64,000 nucleotides of DNA from Nemertoderma westbladi (taxonomy: Eukaryota; Xenacoelomorpha; Nemertodermatida; Nemertodermatidae). The stretch is taken from the NCBI GenBank assembly GCA_032718475.1, contig JAUCBJ010001037.1, positions 29,675-93,674 of the forward strand, in the 5' to 3' direction. Shown here in pieces: positions 36,601 to 47,668 of the stretch. How positions within the stretch are numbered: position 1 is the first letter of the stretch; every line of letters begins with the position of its first letter. Below the pieces are notes generated by a model. The model had not been told where the DNA came from. It saw nothing but the letters and a program-made list of their open reading frames with translations, and did not search any database. A program made the position numbers and the translations under genes.

Positions 36601-39600
36601 TTAGTTAGTATGTTAGATCGGGTCTCCGACTATAGGAGGTTAGTTAGTTAGTATGTTAGATCGGGTCTCCGATTATAGGAGGTTAGTTAGTTAGTATGTT
36701 AGATCGGGTCTTCGATTATAGAAGGTTAGTTAGTTAGTATGTTAGATCAGGTCTCCGATTATAGGAGGTTAGTTAGTTAGTATGTTAGATCGGGTCTCCG
36801 ATTATAGGAGGTTAGTTAGTTAGTATGTTAGATCGGATCTCCGATTATAGGAGGTTAGTTAGTTAGTATGTTAGATCGGGTCTCCGATTATAGGAGGTTA
36901 GTTAGTTAGTTAGTATGTTAGATCGGGTCTCCGATTATAGGAGGTTAGTTAGTTAGTATGTTAGATCGGGTCTCCGATTATAGGAGGTTAGTTAGTTAGT
37001 ATGTTAGATCGGGTCTTCGACTATAGGAGGTTAGTTAGTTAGTATGTTAGATCGGGTCTCCGACTATAGGAGGTTAGTTAGTTAGTATGTTAGATCGGGT
37101 CTCCGACTATAGGAGGTTAGTTAGTTAGTATGTTAGATCGGGTCTCCGATTATAGGAGGTTAGTTAGTTAGTATGTTAGATCGGGTCTCCGATTATAGGA
37201 GGTTAGTTAGTTAGTATGTTAGATCGGGTCTCCGATTATAGGAGGTTAGTTAGTTAGTATGTTAGATCGGGTCTTCGACTATAGGAGGTTAGTTAGTTAG
37301 TATGTTAGATCGGGTCTCCGATTATAGGAGGTTAGTTAGTTAGTATGTTAGATCGGGTCTCCGACTATAGGAGGTTAGTTAGTTAGTATGTTAGATCGGG
37401 TCTCCGATTATAGGAGGTTAGTTAGTTAGTATGTTAGATCGGGTCTCCTCTATAGGAGGTTAGTTAGTTAGTATGTTAGATCGGGTCTCCTCTATAGGAG
37501 GTTAGTTAGTTAGTATGTTAGATCAGGTCTCCGATTATAGGAGGTTAGTTAGTTAGTATGTTAGATCGGGTCTCCGATTATAGGAGGTTAGTTAGTATGT
37601 GAGATCGGGTCTCCGATTATAGGAGGTTAGTTAGTATGTTAGATCGGGTCTCCGATTATAGGAGGTTAGTTAGTATGTTAGATCGGATCTCCGATTATAG
37701 GAGGTTAGTTAGTTAGTATGTTAGATCGGGTCTCCGATTATAGGAGGTTAGTTAGTTAGTTAGTATGTTAGATCGGGTCTCCGATTATAGGAGGTTAGTT
37801 AGTTAGTATGTTAGATCGGGTCTCCGATTATAGGAGGTTAGTTAGTTAGTATGTTAGATCGGGTCTTCGACTATAGGAGGTTAGTTAGTTAGTATGTTAG
37901 ATCGGGTCTCCGACTATAGGAGGTTAGTTAGTTAGTATGTTAGATCGGGTCTCCGACTATAGGAGGTTAGTTAGTTAGTATGTTAGATCGGGTCTCCGAT
38001 TATAGGAGGTTAGTTAGTTAGTATGTTAGATCGGGTCTCCGATTATAGGAGGTTAGTTAGTTAGTATGTTAGATCGGGTCTCCGATTATAGGAGGTTAGT
38101 TAGTTAGTATGTTAGATCGGGTCTTCGACTATAGGAGGTTAGTTAGTTAGTATGTTAGATCGGGTCTCCGATTATAGGAGGTTAGTTAGTTAGTATGTTA
38201 GATCGGGTCTCCGACTATAGGAGGTTAGTTAGTTAGTATGTTAGATCGGGTCTCCGATTATAGGAGGTTAGTTAGTTAGTATGTTAGATCGGGTCTCCTC
38301 TATAGGAGGTTAGTTAGTTAGTATGTTAGATCGGGTCTCCTCTATAGGAGGTTAGTTAGTTAGTATGTTAGATCAGGTCTCCGATTATAGGAGGTTAGTT
38401 AGTTAGTATGTTAGATCGGGTCTCCGATTATAGGAGGTTAGTTAGTATGTGAGATCGGGTCTCCGATTATAGGAGGTTAGTTAGTATGTTAGATCGGGTC
38501 TCCGATTATAGGAGGTTAGTTAGTATGTTAGATCGGGTATCCGATTATAGGAGGTTAGTTAGTATGTTAGATCGGGTCTCCGATTATAGGAGGTTAGTTA
38601 GTATGTTAGATCGGGTCTCCGACTATAGAAGGTTAGTTAGTTAGTATGTTAGATCAGGTCTCCGATTATAGGAGGTTAGTTAGTTAGTATGTTAGATCGG
38701 GTCTCCGACTATAGGAGGTTAGTTAGTTAGTATGTTAGATCGGGTCTCCGATTATAGGAGGTTAGTTAGTTAGTATGTTAGATCGGGTCTTCGATTATAG
38801 AAGGTTAGTTAGTTAGTATGTTAGATCAGGTCTCCGATTATAGGAGGTTAGTTAGTTAGTATGTTAGATCGGGTCTCCGATTATAGGAGGTTAGTTAGTT
38901 AGTTAGTATGTTAGATCGGGTCTCCGATTATAGGAGGTTAGTTAGTTAGTATGTTAGATCGGGTCTCCGATTATAGGAGGTTAGTTAGTTAGTTAGTATG
39001 TTAGATCGGGTCTCCGATTATAGGAGGTTAGTTAGTTAGTATGTTAGATCGGGTCTCCGATTATAGGAGGTTAGTTAGTTAGTATGTTAGATCGGGTCTT
39101 CGACTATAGGAGGTTAGTTAGTTAGTATGTTAGATCGGGTCTCCGACTATAGGAGGTTAGTTAGTTAGTATGTTAGATCGGGTCTCCGACTATAGGAGGT
39201 TAGTTAATTAGTATGTTAGATCGGGTCTCCGATTATAGGAGGTTAGTTAGTTAGTATGTTAGATCGGGTCTCCGATTATAGGAGGTTAGTTAGTTAGTAT
39301 GTTAGATCGGGTCTCCGACTATAGGAGGTTAGTTAGTTAGTATGTTAGATCAGGTCTCCGATTATAGGAGGTTAGTTAGTTAGTATGTTAGATCGGGTCT
39401 CCGACTATAGGAGGTTAGTTAGTTAGTATGTTAGATCGGGTCTCCGATTATAGGAGGTTAGTTAGTTAGTATGTTAGATCGGGTCTTCGATTATAGAAGG
39501 TTAGTTAGTTAGTATGTTAGATCAGGTCTCCGATTATAGGAGGTTAGTTAGTTAGTATGTTAGATCGGGTCTCCGATTATAGGAGGTTAGTTAGTTAGTT

Positions 39601-42170
39601 AGTATGTTAGATCGGGTCTCCGATTATAGGAGGTTAGTTAGTTAGTATGTTAGATCGGGTCTCCGATTATAGGAGGTTAGTTAGTTAGTTAGTATGTTAG
39701 ATCGGGTCTCCGATTATAGGAGGTTAGTTAGTTAGTATGTTAGATCGGGTCTCCGATTATAGGAGGTTAGTTAGTTAGTATGTTAGATCGGGTCTCCGAC
39801 TATAGGAGGTTAGTTAGTTAGTATGTTAGATCGGGTCTCCGACTATAGGAGGTTAGTTAGTTAGTATGTTAGATCGGGTCTCCGACTATAGGAGGTTAGT
39901 TAGTTAGTATGTTAGATCGGGTCTCCGATTATAGGAGGTTAGTTAGTTAGTATGTTAGATCGGGTCTCCGATTATAGGAGGTTAGTTAGTTAGTATGTTA
40001 GATCGGGTCTCCGATTATAGGAGATTAGTTAGTTAGTATGTTAGATCGGGTCTTCGACTATAGGAGGTTAGTTAGTTAGTATGTTAGATCGGGTCTCCGA
40101 TTATAGGAGGTTAGTTAGTTAGTATGTTAGATCGGGTCTCCGACTATAGGAGGTTAGTTAGTTAGTATGTTAGATCGGGTCTCCGATTATAGGAGGTTAG
40201 TTAGTTAGTATGTTAGATCGGGTCTCCGATTATAGGAGGTTAGTTAGTTAGTATGTTAGATCGGGTCTCCGATTATAGGAGGTTAGTTAGTTAGTATGTT
40301 AGATCGGGTCTCCGACTATAGGAGGTTAGTTAGTTAGTATGTTAGATCAGGTCTCCGATTATAGGAGGTTAGTTAGTTAGTATGTTAGATCGGGTCTCCG
40401 ACTATAGGAGGTTAGTTAGTTAGTATGTTAGATCGGGTCTCCGATTATAGGAGGTTAGTTAGTTAGTATGTTAGATCGGGTCTCCGATTATAGGAGGTTA
40501 GTTAGTTAGTATGTTAGATCGGGTCTCCGATTATAGGAGGTTAGTTAGTTAGTATGTTAGATCGGGTCTCCGATTATAGGAGGTTGTTAGTTAGTTAGTA
40601 TGTTAGATCGGGTCTCCGATTATAGGAGGTTAGTTAGTTAGTATGTTAGATCGGGTCTCCGATTATAGGAGGTTAGTTAGTTAGTTAGTATGTTAGATCG
40701 GGTCTCCGATTATAGGAGGTTAGTTAGTTAGTATGTTAGATCGGGTCTCCGATTATAGGAGGTTAGTTAGTTAGTATGTTAGATCGGGTCTTCGACTATA
40801 GGAGGTTAGTTAGTTAGTATGTTAGATCGGGTCTCCGACTATAGGAGGTTAGTTAGTTAGTATGTTAGATCGGGTCTCCGACTATAGGAGGTTAGTTAAT
40901 TAGTATGTTAGATCGGGTCTCCGATTATAGGAGGTTAGTTAGTTAGTATGTTAGATCGGGTCTCCGATTATAGGAGGTTAGTTAGTTAGTATGTTAGATC
41001 GGGTCTCCGATTATAGGAGATTAGTTAGTTAGTATGTTAGATCGGGTCTTCGACTATAGGAGGTTAGTTAGTTAGTATGTTAGATCGGGTCTCCGATTAT
41101 AGGAGGTTAGTTAGTTAGTATGTTAGATCGGGTCTCCGACTATAGGAGGTTAGTTAGTTAGTATGTTAGATCGGGTCTCCGATTATAGGAGGTTAGTTAG
41201 TTAGTATGTTAGATCGGGTCTCCGATTATAGGAGGTTAGTTAGTTAGTATGTTAGATCGGGTCTCCGATTATAGGAGGTTAGTTAGTTAGTATGTTAGAT
41301 CAGGTCTCCGATTATAGGAGGTTAGTTAGTTAGTATGTTAGATCGGGTCTCCGATTATAGGAGGTTAGTTAGTTAGTATGTTAGATCGGGTCTCCGATTA
41401 TAGGAGGTTAGTTAGTTAGTATGTTAGATCGGGTCTCCGATTATAGGAGGTTAGTTAGTTAGTATGTTAGATCGGGTCTTCGACTATAGGAGGTTAGTTA
41501 GTTAGTATGTTAGATCGGGTCTCCGACTATAGGAGGTTAGTTAGTTAGTATGTTAGATCGGGTCTCCGACTATAGGAGGTTAGTTAGTTAGTATGTTAGT
41601 GTTAGATCGGGTCTCCGATTATAGGAGGTTAGTTAGTTAGTATGTTAGATCGGGTCTCCGATTATAGGAAGTTAGTTAGTTAGTATGTTAGATCGGGTCT
41701 CAGATTATAGGAGGTTAGTTAGTTAGTATGTTAGATCGGGTCTCCGATTATAGGAGGTTAGTTAGTTAGTATGTTAGATCGGGTCTCCGATTATAGGAGG
41801 TTAGTTAGTTAGTATGTTAGATCGGGTCTCCGATTATAGAAGGTTAGTTAGTAGTATGTTAGATCGGGTCTCCGATTATAGGAGGTTAGTTAGTTAGTAT
41901 GTTAGATCGGGTCTCCGACTATAGGAGGTTAGTTAGTTAGTATGTTAGATCGGGTATCCGACTATAGGAGGTTAGTTAGTTAGTTAGTATGTTAGATCGG
42001 GTCTCCGACTATAGGAGGTTAGTTAGTTAGTATGTTAGATCGGGTCTCCGACTATAGGAGGTTAGTTAGTTAGTATGTTAGATCGGGTCTCCGACTATAG
42101 GAGGTTAGTTAGTTAGTGTGTTAGATCGGGTCTCCGACTATAGGAGGTTAGTTAGTTAGTATGTTAGATC
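27684..42170. repeat. 43-bp satellite array, right block
   Basis: Same unit as the left block, about 14.5 kb and some 340 copies. Higher-order structure is visible: 27684 onward matches 31504 onward (offset 3,820) for more than 1 kb, and the segment beginning gatcggatctccg at 36831 is repeated at 37681 (about 850 bases apart). The variant gtcttcgactatagg is confined mostly to the last 6.5 kb. The last unit runs directly into POP1 coding sequence at about 42,152-42,171 (atgttagatcgg then ctactattg). Confidence 0.97.
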
Positions 42171-42361
42171 GGCTACTATTGTTGCTGAATTCTATTTATA
42201 ATCGCAGGCGGGAACGGAATGGCCGTTGGATGGAGACACATATTTGGCACTCCAAACGGTTCCACATGACTAAACAATGGGGGTTTAAACTTCCTTATAA
42301 ACCAACAGATAAAGGTATCCGCTCTATATATCGATCGTTATCCAACTACTCAGTTGCTATG
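42152..42361 (+). CDS. POP1: POP1 exon with the METHIWHSKRFHM block
   Basis: The exon encodes LLLLLNSIYNRRRERNGRW followed by METHIWHSKRFHM and TDKGIRSIYRSLSNYSVAM. This matches the strongly conserved (L)xxYNRRQRRxxWLETHIWHAKRFHM segment of POP1. The coding similarity extends leftward to the very edge of the satellite, so the acceptor must be one of the ttag tetramers of the last satellite unit. An acceptor ending at 42151 gives phase 0 (partner of the donor at 12647). One ending at 42159 gives phase 2 (partner of the donor at 12685). An in-frame stop at 42149-42151 limits the exon on the left. The donor is gctatg/gtaagt at 42362. Confidence 0.9.
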
Positions 42362-42749
42362 GTAAGTCACTAATTCATTATCAGGGGAAGTGCAAAACTT
42401 GATGTAAAGTAACTGTAAAGTAACTCAAACTGTAAAGTAGCTGTAAAGTAGCTCTATGCTATAGGATATTCCTACCCTTTTGTTATCCATTTAAACGTAG
42501 AGAAAATGTTGGTAAATAACGCGAATAACGAAAATATTGGAATTATTTTACACCAAAGACCAAAATATTGGATACCACAGCTATGCAGTTTCTCTGCGGG
42601 ATGTTTCCGTTTCTGTGTGGTTGTCGCACAAAGTAGAACATTAATAATGATTTCAATATCACAATATCGTACTTTTTTTTCTCCGAATGTAATTTTTCGT
42701 GGAAGAGTTGAAGAGTTTCTTAATTGGAATTTAACTATATTTTTTACAG

Positions 42750-42975
42750 GATATGTCGTATTATAGAACGTTAGAGTTAACCGGAGCTCACAACGACATT
42801 GTCGATACGTTGAGTAGACTGACATCGTCGAGTGTTTGTCTGCCGGTCCACTCGCAGACATTCGTACAAGGCCAGCGTTACGGGAGGACAATCCTCTACA
42901 AGTCGGACTGCTACCCGGCCCAATGCATCGGCCCAATATCATTCCTATGGAAACCGTCGGAAAACAGCCAGTCAC
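42750..42975 (+). CDS. POP1: POP1 exon (SYYRTLEL to ISFLWKP)
   Basis: Acceptor tttttacag at 42749, donor cac/gtaagt at 42976, phases 0 and 1. It encodes DMSYYRTLELTGAHNDIV, then GQRYGRTILYKSDCYP and CIGPISFLWKP. Animal POP1 has DLSYYCCLELKG, a GKRxGxLVLYxxxxYP stretch and GPVTFIWK in the same order. The intron to the next exon (42976-47668) contains the XKR gene and dispersed repeats. Confidence 0.9.
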
Positions 42976-43815
42976 GTAAGTACCGGTAACTAGTCAGGTA
43001 GAACGTTGGGGTCATGGAATTAAACAATTACAACGTTGTAATTCTGGAACCTTTCGCTAGCTAGCGTTATTATTAGCTAGTTAATTATATTTATATGTAG
43101 TTTTGTACATTTTAATCCTTGTTGTATTACCTACATAAAGTAACATATATATTATGACATTTCTTCACTGAGCCATGTAAGGAAGTCAACTAGATAGTAA
43201 ATGTTTTGTGTGATTTTCGTAAGTAATATAATTATGATAAATGATCCCAATTATGTCCCAAGGAAATTATAACCTCAAAAAAACGATCGCATTTTACATG
43301 TTAGCCTATTCCGTACAGATAAACTTATAATGAAATGCGGAGTAGGAACTCCCATCTGCACTTTATGGTCATTTCCACATATTATTTAGTCACATCTTAG
43401 TCAGTTGATTATGTATAATGTTTAATTTTTGGGATATTTTTTTCCTATTATGATAAAATTACAAAAAGTTGTCGCTCAGTTTAGCCCACGAACCTCATTT
43501 ATTTTCAAGATATTACCCGCATTGCGATCTTGCCATATGTTATAAATAATTACCTATTGATGATAAAGCTCTCAAAACATTTACTATATTCTCCCTTACA
43601 AGGTACAATGCGTTATCTTCCGGACGTTTAATCCCCGATAACATTTGAAAAAAATAGCAAATACTATAGTAATATATAAAAAGTTTGGTGGATCTGCACT
43701 AGTACCCATTCAATCTTCAATGTACTAAATTCTACTAGAGTCGCCATATTACAATGTTATGTCTATACATAAATTATTTACTAGTAACCAATAATGTAAC
43801 AATATTCAGTCGCTC

Positions 43816-43851
43816 ATGAACCTTGAACACAAAGCACAGGATGTCTATTAA
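43816..43851 (+). promoter_or_regulatory. Upstream ORF overlapping the XKR start codon
   Basis: An ATG at 43816 opens 11 codons ending in TAA at 43849-43851, in another frame and overlapping the XKR ATG at 43841. If transcribed as leader it could lower XKR translation. If the leader is spliced at 43839 it would not be in the mRNA. Confidence 0.35.
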
Positions 43852-45391
43852 TGTAAGGTATGGAATGAAAACACTTCCAAGTCGCCCATATCGCAAACAT
43901 TACCTCCTGGAATATTATTTAAAATGCGACAAGAACGAGCGAGTCAGTTTCTATAATGTTCTAGAATTCCCTCAACAAGACAATATCAATTCAGTGACTC
44001 GGGGCATTACTGAAAATGAAACTTTGGAGCAGCTGAACAATCATACATCTACTACAGTCGTTGAGATACAAAATAATATCAGTCAGCCAATGGCGGAGCA
44101 GAATGTACTAGTTGATGCTGGAGAGGACAGGAATTCTCGTCCAATTAGGAAGCCGCATGCGCACAGTCGAGTATCACACGTCGCTTACACAGTACCTGAT
44201 TTATTATTAAATCTTTGTTCTATTTTGTTATACATTCTTCATGTTTGCGTTGACTTATATTTAGCGTTTGCGTACCTATATGGCAGACATTATTTATACT
44301 TCGCTATAACTTGCTCACTAATATATACTTCTTCCCTTTTGGTGCAATCTGTCAGTTTCTATTGGTTTCGCCAGGACCAAAAACTTACACCATCTAATAA
44401 CCAACTAGATAAAGATGGAAAACCATCAATTTTGGGTCGCATTACGCAGAGCCAACCACGTGACGTATTGTACGCGCGGTTCCGTTCCCACTCCGTTGCA
44501 AAATGGTATATGATGTTTATTATTTTATTGCACGTTTGTCAGTTGGGCGTTGTTTGGCGTCACGTAAAGGTAATGTACTACGGAGTGCGTTCCAGGTCTG
44601 GGGTATGCGATAGCAAATGGATGGAGGTTCGGTCTTTAATTTATTTTCAGGACGTGGCGATGTTACAAATGTTCCAATCATTTTTGGAGGCCGCCCCGTT
44701 GTCTTTGCTACAGATGTACATAAAGTTTTCGCAAAAGATCTCCCATGTTGATGAAGCCACCACCGCATCAGCTGTTGTTTCCTTTTGTTTTATTTCGCTA
44801 TCTCTCGCGAATTATCACCGCGCCGTTCGTGTTTCTATACCCGGTAAAGTCGAACTAGGGTATGTCGGCATCGTTCTACTATTCTTCTGGCAAGTATTCG
44901 CTATCTCCTCTAGGGTTCTGGTTTTTTCTCTACTTTTTTCAACGTTCGGCTATGGAGTTTTCTTGATTGTCGGTTTCCACTGGGTTGTTATGACAGTGTG
45001 GGTTGTTTCTGATGACACGAAGTATTGTTCCTCTTATGTAAGTGATCCGGAACACCGCAGTAAACGCCCCAATAAACGCAATAAACCCTGGAAGCCGACT
45101 TTGTGTACCGGCGTTTTGGAATTTTTTTTCGATGCTGCGATTGGATTTGTGCAACTATTTTGTTGGTTTAACGTAAAAGAAGGTTCAACTAAGCACAGAA
45201 TAGTTTATTTTTATTTAATAATGTTTATTGAGAATCTCATATTGATAATAATATGGTTTATGTGGTCTGATAAAGCGATACAGTACAAGACCCATATGTT
45301 TATCTGCGTTATGATCGCTCTTCCGATTGGGATCACCTTTATGATTATCTACTACAGTTGCTTCCATCCGAAAAGACGAGGAAATTATTGA
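43841..45391 (+). CDS. XK-related (XKR) family membrane protein
   Basis: This 516-residue multi-pass protein starts at the ATG at 43841. The N-terminal 110 residues are hydrophilic. Hydrophobic segments follow from about residue 125: PDLLLNLCSILLYILHVCVD, HYLYFAITCSLIYTSSLLVQ and KWYMMFIILLHVCQLGVVW. The XKR core is next, with FLEAAPLSLLQMYI and LSLANYHRAVRV (family FLEAAPQLxLQLYI and SLxxSYxxxLR), then four more membrane spans. Known relatives (XKR8, XKR4, XKR9; CED-8) are caspase-activated phospholipid scramblases; others are of unknown function, and the subgroup cannot be told here. The gene lies whole inside a POP1 intron on the same strand and has no visible intron. A possible acceptor (agcacag) just before the ATG means a 5' UTR exon cannot be excluded. 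A short upstream frame overlaps the start. Poly(A) signal ATTAAA is at 45474-45479. Confidence 0.85.
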   Translation: MSINVRYGMKTLPSRPYRKHYLLEYYLKCDKNERVSFYNVLEFPQQDNINSVTRGITENETLEQLNNHTSTTVVEIQNNISQPMAEQNVLVDAGEDRNSRPIRKPHAHSRVSHVAYTVPDLLLNLCSILLYILHVCVDLYLAFAYLYGRHYLYFAITCSLIYTSSLLVQSVSFYWFRQDQKLTPSNNQLDKDGKPSILGRITQSQPRDVLYARFRSHSVAKWYMMFIILLHVCQLGVVWRHVKVMYYGVRSRSGVCDSKWMEVRSLIYFQDVAMLQMFQSFLEAAPLSLLQMYIKFSQKISHVDEATTASAVVSFCFISLSLANYHRAVRVSIPGKVELGYVGIVLLFFWQVFAISSRVLVFSLLFSTFGYGVFLIVGFHWVVMTVWVVSDDTKYCSSYVSDPEHRSKRPNKRNKPWKPTLCTGVLEFFFDAAIGFVQLFCWFNVKEGSTKHRIVYFYLIMFIENLILIIIWFMWSDKAIQYKTHMFICVMIALPIGITFMIIYYSCFHPKRRGNY

Positions 45392-45483
45392 AATCGTTAA
45401 AGGACGTGCATAATACTGAATTATGTTGAAAATATTGTGTATATTGACTCAAAATAATGTAATATATATCTTTATTAAATATA

Positions 45484-45990
45484 CTAGAAAGCCAGTGGCC
45501 CTTCGGGCCACGTCTTTCTAGTTCACAAGCCTATTCACCATAATAACATAATAACACATAATTCTGTAATTAATTAATTAACTTAACTTAACAAAACGTC
45601 ACATGATTGAGTGTTCTCTCAAACAAAAGTACTGAAGCTATTTTACTACATACTACTACGTACAACATAAGTCTTGTTGTATATAGTAAATGCCTACCAA
45701 GTATCATTTCCAACGAATTACAAAATAGTACACATATGGAAAAAGGTTAACGGCCACGGCTTTCTAGTTCAAAAGCTTCTATACAGCCAATCAATCAATG
45801 GACAATATCAAACATAAATAACTTAATTAATTAACTTAACAAAACTTTACATAAGACTAACAGACTGATCCCGTTTTAGTTGCAGCTACATACAATAATA
45901 AACATAAGGCTTTATGTTGTAGTAGATACCTTCCAAGTAACACCTCCAATGGATTACAAATAATAAAATGGGAAAAGGTTTAAACTCTGT
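45484..45990. repeat. Tandem pair of about 250-base repeats beginning with a GC hairpin
   Basis: At 45484-45521 ctagaaag pairs with ctttctag and gtggccc with gggccac around a 3-base loop. A second, decayed copy begins near 45750 (ggccacggctttctagttca). Both copies then share tta-rich sequence, a ttaacttaacaaaac word and gtagatgcctaccaagt-like sequence, ending in ggaaaaagg. Confidence 0.7.
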
Positions 45991-46620
45991 GTAATATTTT
46001 CCCCTTAGTGGAAAACTGTATAACTGCAGAGTAGTGGTTAGCGTCCTCGCAAACATAACCTATAGTGCAGTAGGTCACTGCAGCAACTCTATCGTATTAA
46101 AATGGAAGGTTTTAATTTCAGACATTTCGCCCCCTAGTGGCAGACTGCATAAATCTGCACTGGTTAGCGTCCTCCCCAAACACGAAGACTATGGTGTAGT
46201 AGTCCTCTGCCAAGTGCCAAGTATCAGCAAAAAAGCATTCATAAACAACAAAATTGTAGGTTTCCTCTTTCAGACATTTCATCCCCTAATAGCGGTAGAC
46301 TGGGGAACTGTAGACGATTCTGTGACTCCGTAAAGATACAGCCTATGCTGTAGTAGATGCCTACGAAGTTTCAGTCCAAACTGATTTTAAATAACAAAGT
46401 TGAAGAATATGTTCACTTCCAGACATTTTGCCCTCTAGCGGTAGACTGTGGAATTGTAGAAGACACTGCGACTCCGTAAAGATACAGCCTATGGTGTAGT
46501 AGATAGCTACCAAAGCATTAAAAACAACCAAATGAGATCAGGTTTTCACTATCGGACAATTCGCCCTCTAGCGGCGGATGGGGGAACTTCAGACGGCTCT
46601 GAGTATTACTTTGCAACGAG
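45991..46620. repeat. Diverged tandem repeats with a cgccctctagcggtagactg motif
   Basis: About four degenerate units of roughly 120-150 bases. Each holds cagacatttcgccctctagc or a close variant, followed by an agcctatggtgtagtagatg word. Two units contain ggttagcgtcctc, resembling a tRNA A-box. Possibly an old SINE cluster. No coding potential is evident. Confidence 0.6.
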
Positions 46621-47668
46621 TTTGGGCGAGACCTTTCTAACAAGCTATAGTAATCAAGATTTCATGGAGATGGGTTTGATTGTATAGCCGATGGAGACAG
46701 GGGGGGAAACTGGACGCAAATCCCATCTTGGCGAATTAATATCCCGCCTCAATGTTAAATTCTCAATTTAGGGAAAGGAGAAGGTTACAGTGGCACGTTA
46801 TTTTAACCAAAACAATAAACTAACACAATAGAACAGGTTACAGTTTTATTTTTGAGAGTAATCAGCTTTTATTTGCGTCGAATTTCCCCTGGAGAGGGAT
46901 GAATTTTTATTGCGCCGAAAGTCACCCCTATCTGAGCCGATGATAAACACACACACAGACCAGACAGATTATAATTGATATGTATATTTATTAGATTTTA
47001 AATGTATGTATAATATTAGATAAAATAATAATACAGTAAGTAGGCCTACAGAAATTATCACTTTTAATATTCAGAACAGTAAAATAATAAAAATAATAAA
47101 CCTCTCTTTCCACGCAGCCATTATTGATTGAGAAAGCAGAATTAGTCTTGGACAGTTCGCAACAGACAACCCACCCCAATCAACACTCCAGCCTGGCTTG
47201 CTCCTTATCTGTGCCCAGCCAGCTGCGAGTTCAATAATTACCTAACGTTGCTATGATACAGAAAACAATCCTTCCCTATTCAATACCAATAGGCCAATTC
47301 GATCGTGCTGGGCGAATATGACATATTTATACACTATTTGATTTTTGATCAATAAATAATCATACATATTTATATTAAACACTCGAATAAAATAAAAACT
47401 TTGTGAGAATGGGACACGGCGAATCTACCCATGTTAATTTTATACCAGATGGGATAAATGTTAGCCCTCTAAATCATTAATTACCGATAGAAGAACCGAA
47501 ATAATTCGATAAATTTCGCCCGAACGAACACAAAATACGCATTCACGCAAACAAACGTGTAAAATTAGCCTCTTTTGAGTTGAATGTAATCCAATAAATT
47601 AAGAATTTATTACATTAACATTGTGTTGTGAAATTATTGGAATATCTGATTGTTTTTTTATTATTTAG
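46621..47668. other. Remainder of POP1 intron
   Basis: AT-rich non-coding sequence. It contains one copy of the dispersed word taaccaaaacaataa (46804-46818) and a good polypyrimidine tract and acceptor (tgtttttttattatttag) for the next POP1 exon. Confidence 0.6.

Noticed and set aside
13734-42170. CRISPR array
   Set aside because: Units are directly adjacent without unique spacers, the genome is eukaryotic with introns, and no cas genes are present.
13734-42170. Telomeric repeat because of ttagttagttag
   Set aside because: The tetramer is only a part of a 43-base unit and is not TTAGGG or TTAGG; the array is internal to a gene.
43816-43840. TTG at 43823 as XKR start
   Set aside because: A standard ATG follows in the same frame at 43841; non-ATG initiation is not needed.
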